This document shows positions 50,173-57,206 of a DNA stretch of 64,000 nt, piece by piece. Under the pieces are notes generated by a model that was given only the letters and a program-made list of their open reading frames with translations, searched no databases and was not told the DNA's origin. Numbering within the stretch: position 1 is the stretch's first letter; every line of letters starts with the position of its first letter. The DNA comes from CAYHGX01 sp964356355. GTDB lineage: Bacteria; Patescibacteriota; Gracilibacteria; UBA1369; LOWO2-01-FULL-3. The stretch spans positions 90,546 through 154,545 of the forward strand of contig CAYHGX010000001.1 of NCBI GenBank assembly GCA_964356355.1. Reading direction: 5' to 3'. The translations under genes and the position numbers were made by a program.

Positions 50173-50201
50173 ATGGTATTTGAGTGAAAACTTTTTGTCA
50201 A
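50173..50201 (-). promoter_or_regulatory. Promoter of the attenuated aro operon
   Basis: On the minus strand TTGACA (50196-50201), 17-nt spacer, TACCAT (50173-50178). Transcription would start about 14 nt before the leader-peptide ATG. It lies directly against divergent tatD, whose ATG is at 50209. Confidence 0.75.
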
Positions 50202-50208
50202 ATTTTAT

Positions 50209-51027
50209 ATGTTTATTGATACGCATGCACATTTGATGTTTGAGGATTTTGAGGCGGATTTGCGCGAAGTGATTTTGCGAGCGCGGGAGGCTGGTGTGGG
50301 GAAGATAATAAATGTGGGATGTGGGGTGGAATATGCTAAGAGGGCGGTGGAGATGAGTGATGGCTTGGGGGTTGAGTGGCCGAATTTTTTGTATGCGACG
50401 GTGGGCCTTCATCCATATGATGCGGCTGATTTAAGTGAGGAATTGATGGCTGAATGGGAGGAGCTGATTGTGAGGGATAAGAGAATTGTGGCGGTGGGGG
50501 AGACGGGATTGGATTATTTTAAAGCGCAGGTTCCGAAGGAGGTACAGCGAAAATCTTTTGTAAGGCATTTGGAATTGGCGCGAAAATGCTCCGTGCCGGT
50601 GATCATACATAATCGTGAGGCGGACGAGGAGTGCTTAGAAATTTTGGATGAGTTTAATGGTGAGGCTTACGAGGTGGGTGCTGAGCAGCGAGGCTGGGTG
50701 GACGTGGTGTTTCACTGTTATGGATCTAATTTGGAGTTTGCAAAGAAACTTTGGAGCAGGGGATACTACACCTCTTTTACAGGAATTATTACTTATCCAA
50801 ATGCTGTATATTTGCGCGAGGTTGTGGCGGCGGCGCCAATCGATAAGATTTTGATTGAAACCGATTGCCCTTACTTGGCGCCGCAGAGCGTGAGGGGCAA
50901 AAGGAATGAGCCTGCTAATGTGGTGGAGGTGGCGAGGAAAATTGCAGAAATGAAAAGTATGGAGTTGGCTGATTTGGAGGAGAGGCTTGAAGAGAATACT
51001 TTGAGGTTCTTCAGAAGGATGTTTTAG
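50209..51027 (+). CDS. tatD: TatD-family metal-dependent deoxyribonuclease
   Basis: TatD proteins are TIM-barrel hydrolases with 3'-5' exonuclease activity, involved in DNA repair or turnover. The 272-residue protein begins FIDTHAHLMFEDFEADL (first metal His pair), then NVGCGVEYAKRAVEM, YATVGLHPYDA, AVGETGLDYFKAQVPKEVQRKSFVRHLELAR (bridging Glu), PVIIHNREADEECLEIL, FHCYGSNLEFAKKLW and IETDCPYLAPQSVRGKRNEPANVVEVARKIAEMK. All metal ligands are present. It is divergent from the aro leader. Its stop runs directly into the inverted repeat at 51028. Confidence 0.95.
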   Translation: MFIDTHAHLMFEDFEADLREVILRAREAGVGKIINVGCGVEYAKRAVEMSDGLGVEWPNFLYATVGLHPYDAADLSEELMAEWEELIVRDKRIVAVGETGLDYFKAQVPKEVQRKSFVRHLELARKCSVPVIIHNREADEECLEILDEFNGEAYEVGAEQRGWVDVVFHCYGSNLEFAKKLWSRGYYTSFTGIITYPNAVYLREVVAAAPIDKILIETDCPYLAPQSVRGKRNEPANVVEVARKIAEMKSMELADLEERLEENTLRFFRRMF

Positions 51028-51149
51028 AGAGCTTTTGAGAAGTGGTGCTAAACAAGGAAACAAGGAGTTTCTGCAGGAGACGTATACTTTATACGGCGAG
51101 AAAGAAACTCTGAAATTGACGCACTAGAGTACCGCTTCTCAAAAGCTCT
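51028..51149. repeat. 122-nt inverted-repeat element between tatD and radA
   Basis: Perfect 15-bp arms AGAGCTTTTGAGAAG / CTTCTCAAAAGCTCT (51028-51042, 51135-51149), extending to 20 of 22 matches. Inner stems are GAGTTTCT/AGAAACTC (51065-51072, 51103-51110) and CGTAT/ATACG. It fills the gap between the convergent tatD and radA and reaches into both stop codons. It could be a bidirectional terminator or a MITE-like element. It carries the 24-nt repeat also found after gyrB. Confidence 0.7.
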
Positions 51150-52455
51150 AGCGTATCTCTGAAACCAGATGGCTGACCTCTTTGTATTTTTCCGGGCTGA
51201 GGATTTGACTAAAGCCGAGCTTCTTTGCCTCTTTGTTGCGGTTTTCTGTTTGGCTGACTTTGCGGAGCTCGCCGGAGAGCCCGACTTCTCCGAAGATGAT
51301 GCAGTTTTCTGGTAGGGGAGTTTGGAGATGGGAGGAGGCGATGGCCATGAGGACTGCTAGGTCGGCGGCGGGTTCGGAAAGACGTACTCCTCCTACAATG
51401 TTTACGAAAACATCTTGGTTGGCGAGATTTATTTTGGCGTGTTTTTCAAGGACGGCGATGAGAATTTGAAGACGGTTGAGATCGAAACCATTGGCGGTGC
51501 GCTTGGGATATCCGAAGGGGCTTACTGAGGTGAGGGCTTGGACTTCAACTAGAAGTGGTCGAGTGCCTTCCATTGTAACTGTGATGCTGGAGCCGATGGC
51601 TTTTTCTTTCCGGCCTTCAAGTAATTGCTTTGATGGATCCTTTACTTCACCCAGGCCGAGCTCGGTCATTTCGAAGATGCCAACTTCACTGGATGAGCCG
51701 AAGCGGTTTTTGGCTGCACGAAGAAGACGAAGCTGATGGTAGCGATCGCCTTCCAGGTGCATCACGGTATCTACCAGGTGTTCAAGGACTCTAGGGCCGG
51801 CAAGTGTGCCATCCTTGGTAACGTGGCCTATAATTAAAATGGCAATGTTTTTTGATTTAGCGACTTCCATTAGTTTTTCTGTGCAGTAGCGGATTTGAGT
51901 AATAGTGCCGGCTGCTTGTGGAATTTCTGCGGAGGCCATGATTTGGATGGAGTCGATGATGGCGAGGGTGGGTTTTTCTCTTTGAATTAGTTCTATTACA
52001 TTTTCAAGATACATTTCGTTTACAGCTTTGAGGCGGGGTTCGTTGATTTTTAATCTTTGGGCTCTTAATGAAATTTGGCTGGTGGACTCTTCTCCAGAAA
52101 TGATTAATACGTCGTGGTTCTTTGCTAGGTTTCCGGCTATTTGTAGTGTGAGTGTGGATTTTCCAATTCCTGGTTCACCGCTTAATAGGACTATTCCTCC
52201 TGGCATGATTCCTCCTCCAAGTACTCGATCACATTCTTCTAGTTGAGTGGAGATACGATTGGGAATTTCAAATGTGCCACTGAGGCTGAGCGGCGTAGAG
52301 GTAGCCATGCGGGAGGGAGTGGGGGAAAGCTTTTTTCCTACGTTGATAGTGTCTTCAAAAAGACTGTTCCAGCTTTCGCAATCAGGGCATCTGCCTACCC
52401 ATTTAGGGCTTTGTGCGGAGCAATTTTTGCAGATGTAAATTGTTTTTAACTTCAT
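51148..52455 (-). CDS. radA: DNA repair protein RadA
   Basis: RadA (Sms) promotes branch migration in recombination. The 435-residue protein starts with a Cys4 zinc finger (YICKNCSAQSPKWVGRCPDCESW), then a RecA-like ATPase with Walker A LLSGEPGIGKSTLTLQIA, Walker B LAIIDSIQIM and the RadA-specific KNRFG motif (LRAAKNRFGSSSEVGIFEM). A Lon-protease-like C-domain follows (VNIVGGVRLSEPAADLAVLMAIASS, then IIFGEVGLSGELRKVSQTENR). Domain order and length are typical. It is transcribed after the glycosyltransferase gene on the same strand (31-bp gap) and converges on tatD. Confidence 0.96.
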   Translation of the reverse strand: MKLKTIYICKNCSAQSPKWVGRCPDCESWNSLFEDTINVGKKLSPTPSRMATSTPLSLSGTFEIPNRISTQLEECDRVLGGGIMPGGIVLLSGEPGIGKSTLTLQIAGNLAKNHDVLIISGEESTSQISLRAQRLKINEPRLKAVNEMYLENVIELIQREKPTLAIIDSIQIMASAEIPQAAGTITQIRYCTEKLMEVAKSKNIAILIIGHVTKDGTLAGPRVLEHLVDTVMHLEGDRYHQLRLLRAAKNRFGSSSEVGIFEMTELGLGEVKDPSKQLLEGRKEKAIGSSITVTMEGTRPLLVEVQALTSVSPFGYPKRTANGFDLNRLQILIAVLEKHAKINLANQDVFVNIVGGVRLSEPAADLAVLMAIASSHLQTPLPENCIIFGEVGLSGELRKVSQTENRNKEAKKLGFSQILSPEKYKEVSHLVSEIR

Positions 52456-52486
52456 GCCTTGATCATAGGTGAGTGCATACTCACCG

Positions 52487-53617
52487 TCAAGGGGAAATTT
52501 TCAAATATAGTTTTTCGTATTGCTCAGCCATGATTTTGGCGTCGAAGAAATTAATGACGCGCTCGAAACCGGCTTGTGCCATTTTGGTGCGGAGTTCTGG
52601 GGATTTAATTAATTTGATGAGTGCTTTTGCTAATGCTTCTGAATCGGATGGTTCCACTAAAATTCCGGTGTTGTTGTCTTCAATTACTTCTGGAATCCCT
52701 CCAACTTTGGTTGCCACGATTGGTAGTGTGGTAATCATGGCTTCTAGATTTACGAATCCGAAGGCTTCGCGCTGTGAGGGCAATGCGAAAATATCGCTGC
52801 TACTGAGTAATTGAGGAATTTCCTTTTGTCGACCTACTAGGATGATGTTTTCTTCAAGGTAGAGATCTTTGATTTGCTCTTCTAGGTGTGGTCTTTCGTT
52901 GCCTTCGCCTACGATGACTAGTTTTACGTTTGGAAATTGGGTGGCTACTTCTTTCATGGCTTCAACTAAATATTTTAGGCCTTTGCGCTCGTGGAGTTCG
53001 GCGATGGAGATAATAATTAGAGTGTCTTCTTTGGCTTGGAAGAGGTTTTCTTTGATGCTGCGGCGATCTAATTCAGTGAATCTGAGTAGCTGTGATTGCC
53101 ACCAAACTTTATCGATGCCGTTTTTAATAACCTTCACTTTTGCTTTGAATTTAGGGTAGAGGTCGTTGACCACCTTGGCATTGTTGTCGGAAACTGCGAC
53201 TGTGGCGCTGGTAAGCTTGAGGCTCCATTTTTTGATGATTGTTTTGAGTGATCCGAGTTTGAAGGGGTCATGTTCGGTGGTGATGATTGGCACTTTTGCT
53301 CTTTTGCCTGCGGCGAAGGCGTAGCGACAACTTGCAGGGTTCCAAATGTGCAAATGTAAAATATCTATTTTTTGTTTTTTGATGATTTTGCGGAGCTGAA
53401 AGTAGTGGGATGGATCGTGTTTGTGTTTTACATCTAAGCGGATTACCTGAATGCCCTCTTTTTCAAAGTTTTCGCACCAGCGATTTAGGCTTGGGTAGTT
53501 GGAAACGGCCAATATTGGAGTGAATTTTGTTTTATCGAGAAATTTGGCTAAAAGAAAGATTTGGAGCTCGGCGCCGCCAACTTGGGGAGTATCTGTATAA
53601 AGGAGAATATTTTTCAT
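52487..53617 (-). CDS. Glycosyltransferase family 4 (GT-B) protein
   Basis: A 376-residue GT-B glycosyltransferase that likely adds a sugar to a surface glycan or lipid-linked intermediate. The N-terminal domain carries NILLYTDTPQVGGAELQIFLLAKFL (GGAE), DILHLHIWNPASCRYAFAAGKR and ITTEHDPFKLGSL. The C-terminal nucleotide-sugar domain has IISIAELHERKGLKYLVEAM, LVIVGEGNERPHLEEQIKDL, and PSQREAFGFVNLEAMITTLPIVATKVGGIPEVIEDNNTGILVEPSD, with the E-x7-E motif. ManC upstream in the window could supply GDP-mannose, but the donor cannot be told from sequence. It has its own promoter (TTGCAA-17-TATAAT). Confidence 0.9.
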   Translation of the reverse strand: MKNILLYTDTPQVGGAELQIFLLAKFLDKTKFTPILAVSNYPSLNRWCENFEKEGIQVIRLDVKHKHDPSHYFQLRKIIKKQKIDILHLHIWNPASCRYAFAAGKRAKVPIITTEHDPFKLGSLKTIIKKWSLKLTSATVAVSDNNAKVVNDLYPKFKAKVKVIKNGIDKVWWQSQLLRFTELDRRSIKENLFQAKEDTLIIISIAELHERKGLKYLVEAMKEVATQFPNVKLVIVGEGNERPHLEEQIKDLYLEENIILVGRQKEIPQLLSSSDIFALPSQREAFGFVNLEAMITTLPIVATKVGGIPEVIEDNNTGILVEPSDSEALAKALIKLIKSPELRTKMAQAGFERVINFFDAKIMAEQYEKLYLKISP

Positions 53618-53629
53618 GTGGTATCTTGA

Positions 53630-53658
53630 ATTATAGGCGGTGCGGACTTTACTTGCAA
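53630..53658 (-). promoter_or_regulatory. Promoter of the glycosyltransferase gene
   Basis: On the minus strand TTGCAA (53653-53658), 17-nt spacer, perfect TATAAT (53630-53635), 12 nt before the ATG at 53617. TTGCAA is palindromic and could also serve the divergent DUF4153 gene (AATAAT 16 nt further on the + strand). Confidence 0.65.
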
Positions 53659-53709
53659 TTGCGGCTTACAGTGCAATAATGGCCTTAAGTAGCTTAACTA
53701 TTTTTAATT

Positions 53710-55596
53710 ATGAAACTTCTGAACTTTAGTGATCTTAAAGGTGAATTTCTGAGAACTTTGAAAACTTTCCCGTTGTCAATTTTTTGTGGTGTGGCTGCGG
53801 CGTTGTTGATGATTTATCAGAATCATTTGGATTTTTTGGCTCAGCAGGTTGGAATTTATTCTACTCACAACGATGTTGTGCCGGTGGTCTTTAGTTGTAT
53901 TTTTGCCTATCTTTTGTTTTTGGCGGTGGATCTTTTTGTCCTTACCAGGAAGAGTGCTTGGTATAAAAATATTGGTAGAATTCTGGCTGCAGGAGCGGTG
54001 GTTGCTGTGTATTTTACCCTTTTAAAGGATTTTAAATTTTGGGCACAGAATGATTTTATGGAGTTTTTTATTTTGAATCTTTCTGGGGTGTTGCTTGTGT
54101 TGGTGGCGCCATTTTTGCGCTCAAAGGTGAAGATGGAGGATTTTTGGAATTATTTGGTTCATACGCTTTTTAGTTTCTTGTTTGCTTTTGTGTTGTTTGG
54201 CATTCTTTTTGGGGGAATTGCACTGCTTTTCACTTCGATTGATTATCTTTTCCATACGAATATTGATGGTGTTTATTATGGTGATGTTTTCTTTGTTATT
54301 ACTGGATTTTTGGCTTCTTCATTTTTCTTGGGCAATTTCCCGAAGGATTTCAAAAAGCTTAAGGCTGAAGGGAATTTCTTCCGTATTTTAAGTGAGTATT
54401 TTTTGGTGCCGTTGGTGATTGTGTATTTTGTGATGCTTTATGTTTATACCGGTAAAATGGTGGCAACTTGGCAGTGGCCTGCGGGTGGAGTGGCTGGTTG
54501 GATTATTGGATTTTCGATGGTGGGGATTTTTGCTTATGTGTTTTCTTATGCGATCAAGGAGAAGTCTTTGGGTTATGTGGAGGCTTTTAAGAGATGGTTT
54601 TTTGTGGCGTTGATTCCGCTTACTTTTGTACTTTTTACTGCTTTGTGGTTTCGCGTGAATGCTTACGGGATAACTGTTTGGCGCTATTTGGGTTTTGCTT
54701 TTGGGCTGTGGTTACTGATGAATGCTTTGTATTTTGCGATTTCTAGGGCAAAGGATTTGCGTGCGTTTTTGGTGACCTTGGTGGCAATTTTGATGGTGGC
54801 TGTTTATGGCGGGCCAATAAGTGCTTTTTCAATTACCAAGGAGGCTCAAATTCAGCGATTGGTGTCACATTTGGCGATCGAGGGGATGATTCAGTCTGAT
54901 AATTTGAATTTGAGAAAGGTTGATGAGTTTAATTATAAGTCTGAGAATGCGGCTGAGGTGTATAAAATTTCCCAGTATTTGATTGATTATTATGGCATGG
55001 AGGTGTTGAAGGAGCGCTTTGACGGTGAGTTGGATAAGATAACTGTTGATAATTATGAGGCGCTTAATGAGTTGATAAAAACTTTGGGCTTCCCCGCCGA
55101 TTATTATCCTTCTTATCCGTCTGGTTATGTGGGTGGAGAACAGGAAGTTTATCTTACTTTTAGTAGTGATATGGGCTGTGCGGAATTGAAGTCGAAATCT
55201 CCAGAAGTTTGGCCGGCGTGTGGGCAAAATGTGAGGGGTTTTGATTATCTTTATGATGTTAATACTGGAGGATATTCTGAGGTAAATATTGAGGGTGCAA
55301 AATATACTTCTCATATTCAGGGCAACTATTTTATTGTTGATGAGGTTTTGGGTTCTGGGTCTACGCCAAGAGTACTTGTTAATTTGAATTTGGAGACTTT
55401 GGCGAAAAGCTTGAGGAATGAGTTTGGGGATGTTGCTCAAAATATGAGGGTGCCGCAGGCGAAGTTGAATATTGAATTTGTGGGCACAAAATTCCGTGGA
55501 GAGTTTAGAATTAGCAATTTATCTGCAATTTTTAAGAGTGATAAATTTGAGAGATCTGATTATATCAACGGGTATTTGTTGCTGAAGAAAATGTGA
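53710..55596 (+). CDS. DUF4153 multi-pass membrane protein
   Basis: A 628-residue membrane protein with about 10-11 TM helices in the first ~380 residues (for example LSIFCGVAAALLMIY, VVFSCIFAYLLFLAVDLFVL, FLVTLVAILMVAVYGG) and a soluble C-terminal domain of ~250 residues. The layout and the segments ALLFTSIDYLFHT and WFRVNAYGITVWRYLGFAFGLWLLMNALYF match the DUF4153 family, whose function is not established. The C-terminal part has little family similarity. It is divergent from the glycosyltransferase gene and is followed by a terminator and tRNA-Lys. Membrane localisation is certain; a role in envelope homeostasis is conjecture. Confidence 0.82.
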   Translation: MKLLNFSDLKGEFLRTLKTFPLSIFCGVAAALLMIYQNHLDFLAQQVGIYSTHNDVVPVVFSCIFAYLLFLAVDLFVLTRKSAWYKNIGRILAAGAVVAVYFTLLKDFKFWAQNDFMEFFILNLSGVLLVLVAPFLRSKVKMEDFWNYLVHTLFSFLFAFVLFGILFGGIALLFTSIDYLFHTNIDGVYYGDVFFVITGFLASSFFLGNFPKDFKKLKAEGNFFRILSEYFLVPLVIVYFVMLYVYTGKMVATWQWPAGGVAGWIIGFSMVGIFAYVFSYAIKEKSLGYVEAFKRWFFVALIPLTFVLFTALWFRVNAYGITVWRYLGFAFGLWLLMNALYFAISRAKDLRAFLVTLVAILMVAVYGGPISAFSITKEAQIQRLVSHLAIEGMIQSDNLNLRKVDEFNYKSENAAEVYKISQYLIDYYGMEVLKERFDGELDKITVDNYEALNELIKTLGFPADYYPSYPSGYVGGEQEVYLTFSSDMGCAELKSKSPEVWPACGQNVRGFDYLYDVNTGGYSEVNIEGAKYTSHIQGNYFIVDEVLGSGSTPRVLVNLNLETLAKSLRNEFGDVAQNMRVPQAKLNIEFVGTKFRGEFRISNLSAIFKSDKFERSDYINGYLLLKKM

Positions 55597-55607
55597 TTTT
55601 GGAAAAA

Positions 55608-55647
55608 CAAAACCTTGCAAGGTAAAGTGGGAGATGTTAAGGTTTTG
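55608..55647 (+). terminator. Hairpin after the DUF4153 gene
   Basis: CAAAACCTT / AAGGTTTTG, 9-bp stem with a 22-nt loop, followed by GCGGGCGATTTTTTAGTCGCC, which can form a second GGCGA/TCGCC hairpin. Confidence 0.6.
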
Positions 55648-55692
55648 CGGGCGATTTTTTAGTCGCCGGGCGTGTAGTGTAACTTGAAAAAT

Positions 55693-55768
55693 GGGTCAGT
55701 AGCTCAGCCGGTAGAGCAGTTGCCTCTTAAGCAATTGGCCGTGGGTTCAAGTCCCACCTGACCCACCA
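55693..55768 (+). tRNA. tRNA-Lys (anticodon CTT)
   Basis: Acceptor GGGTCAG pairs with CTGACCC, the D arm is AGCTCAGCCGGTAGAGC, and the anticodon arm GTTGC-CTCTTAA-GCAAT gives anticodon CTT (reads AAG). The T arm is GTGGG-TTCAAGT-CCCAC. Discriminator A and encoded CCA (55766-55768). Confidence 0.97.
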
Positions 55769-55770
55769 TC

Positions 55771-55815
55771 GAAACTGCGAAGCAGTTTCTTTTTGAAACC
55801 TTTAAGAAAGGTTTC
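55771..55815 (+). terminator. Tandem hairpins after tRNA-Lys
   Basis: First hairpin GAAACTGC-gaa-GCAGTTTC (55771-55789) with TTTTT directly after it is a good terminator. A second, GAAACCTTT-aag-AAAGGTTTC (55795-55815), follows at once. Confidence 0.8.
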
Positions 55816-55863
55816 AACGCTTCCAAAATATCGGATACTCTCAAAAAGTGTCTTCACTAAGCT

Positions 55864-55923
55864 TCGCTTTTTAAGTCTGCAGGAAACCACGAGACCTCCA
55901 GCCTTAAAAAGCTACGCCCGTTC
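55864..55923 (+). repeat. 60-bp repeat, copy 1 (after tRNA-Lys)
   Basis: It is 57/60 identical to 56030-56089. Ends GCTTTTTAAG / CTTAAAAAGC form a 10-bp inverted repeat around a core with CTGCAGG and CCTCCAG. The 262-nt stretch from the terminator to the DUF475 gene is made of these two copies and a 29-nt repeat; no gene is seen in it. Confidence 0.8.
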
Positions 55924-55968
55924 TGACACTTTTTGCTCATGGTTTATTGTATGGAGTGTACTTTTCGG

Positions 55969-55997
55969 GATTTTTTTGTTTCAAGCAAATCTGCATA
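55969..55997 (+). repeat. 29-nt repeat downstream of tRNA-Lys (copy 2)
   Basis: Identical over 29 bases to 6510-6538 after tRNA-Arg. It lies between the two 60-bp repeat copies. Confidence 0.75.
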
Positions 55998-56029
55998 CTT
56001 TCTGGATCTCTGAGCTTTTGGCAAGATTT

Positions 56030-56089
56030 TCGCTTTTTAAGTCTGCAGGAAACCACGAGACCTCCAGCTTTAAAAAGCTATGCGCGTTC
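56030..56089 (+). repeat. 60-bp repeat, copy 2 (overlaps the end of DUF475 gene 1)
   Basis: Three substitutions from copy 1 at 55864-55923. Its right end supplies the last codons and the TAG stop of the minus-strand DUF475 gene that ends at 56078. Confidence 0.8.
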
Positions 56090-57085
56090 GCCTAGCTTCT
56101 TGATGTGCTTGAGCGATGAATAGTATGCGCCGCCTACGAATACAAGGCCGACGCCACCGGTGATGAGTTCCGGCACTTCATGGAAGATGCTTACAAACAT
56201 GGCGGCAGCAAGGCCCAAAATGGCCCAGTGGGCGCCGTGTTCGAGGTATACGAGTTCATCTAAAGTTTTTTGTTGGACCAAATATACTGTAATACTTCTT
56301 ACAAAGTAGGCGCCGATGCCCAGGCCGGCAATGATGGCGGGAAGTTGGCTTGTGATGGCGAAGGCTCCCACTACTCCATCTAGTGAGAAGGCTGCATCCA
56401 GGACGTTGAGATAAATAAAGAGGGCGAAATTCCCTGCTGTGGCCGCTTTCCCTTCTTCAACCGTGAAGGAGTTGGCGATACCCTGCATTAGGATGAAAAT
56501 CAGAATGCCGAGGATGCCCGCTATTAGGATGGTTGCTGCACTTGCAGGTAAAATAAAGGCCATTATTAGTAATAGGATAAGAGCTAATCCAATTTCCAGG
56601 GCTTCGATTCTGCCCCAGCGAGAGATATGGCGTTCAATAACATGTATCCAGTGAACGTTTTTGTGTTCATCAAAGAAATATTTTAATGAGACCATTAAAA
56701 GGAAGCTGCCGCCGAAGGCTGAAATAGCTACTTTTGCTCCTTCAAGGAGATGAGCATATTTTTCTGGTGAAAAGATGGCGAGCTTGGCTACGGCAAGTGG
56801 AGAAAGGGCTACACTGGCGGCTACAATTACTATTGGAAAAATTAGGCGGGTACCTACAACGGCAATAAGAATTCCCCAGGTGAGGAAGCGTTTTTGCCAG
56901 GTTTGGTTCATGCGTGCGAGAACCTTGGCATTTACAACTGCGTTATCGAAGGATAGGGTGATTTCCAGAATGACCAGGATGCTGGCGAGTATGAAGGTGT
57001 GGAGGCCAAACCAGGCATAGAGGCCGCTAAGTACGATGATTGTAGTGAAGATGGGGAGGGCGAATGTTTTTAATAGTGGGTTCAT
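56078..57085 (-). CDS. DUF475/TerC-like integral membrane protein, paralogue 1
   Basis: A 335-residue polytopic membrane protein of the DUF475 group, related to TerC-type proteins (metal-ion homeostasis, tellurite resistance). The shared signatures are LEITLSFDNAVVNAKVLARM, GTRLIFPIVIVAA and YLNVLDAAFSLDGVVGAFAI, with paired Asp residues in FDNA and SLDG within the membrane, as in TerC, plus YLEHGAHWAILGLA and HEVPELITGGVGLVFVGGAYYSS. About nine TM helices. It is highly similar to the gene at 59798-60793. Its final codons (GERA-stop) come from the 60-bp repeat. Family call is firm; the transported ion is not known. Confidence 0.88.
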   Translation of the reverse strand: MNPLLKTFALPIFTTIIVLSGLYAWFGLHTFILASILVILEITLSFDNAVVNAKVLARMNQTWQKRFLTWGILIAVVGTRLIFPIVIVAASVALSPLAVAKLAIFSPEKYAHLLEGAKVAISAFGGSFLLMVSLKYFFDEHKNVHWIHVIERHISRWGRIEALEIGLALILLLIMAFILPASAATILIAGILGILIFILMQGIANSFTVEEGKAATAGNFALFIYLNVLDAAFSLDGVVGAFAITSQLPAIIAGLGIGAYFVRSITVYLVQQKTLDELVYLEHGAHWAILGLAAAMFVSIFHEVPELITGGVGLVFVGGAYYSSLKHIKKLGERA

Positions 57086-57145
57086 ATTTTTGTGATAGAT
57101 GGTTTGATTGTAGTGTGAATTGATGAAATGCGAAAGTTCCTAATT

Positions 57146-57173
57146 TTGACATTGGGTTTTTCTGTGTGATAAG
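57146..57173 (+). promoter_or_regulatory. Promoter of the large metallopeptidase-like gene
   Basis: TTGACA (57146-57151), 16-nt spacer, GATAAG (57168-57173). It argues for the ATG at 57207 as start rather than the earlier TTG at 57174. Confidence 0.5.
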
Positions 57174-57206
57174 TTGGGTTACTTGTTAGTTAATTCATTA
57201 AATATT

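Noticed and set aside
55793..56095. Plus-strand 100-residue frame after tRNA-Lys
   Set aside because: It is made of the terminator, the 60-bp repeats and the 29-nt repeat; no start signal.
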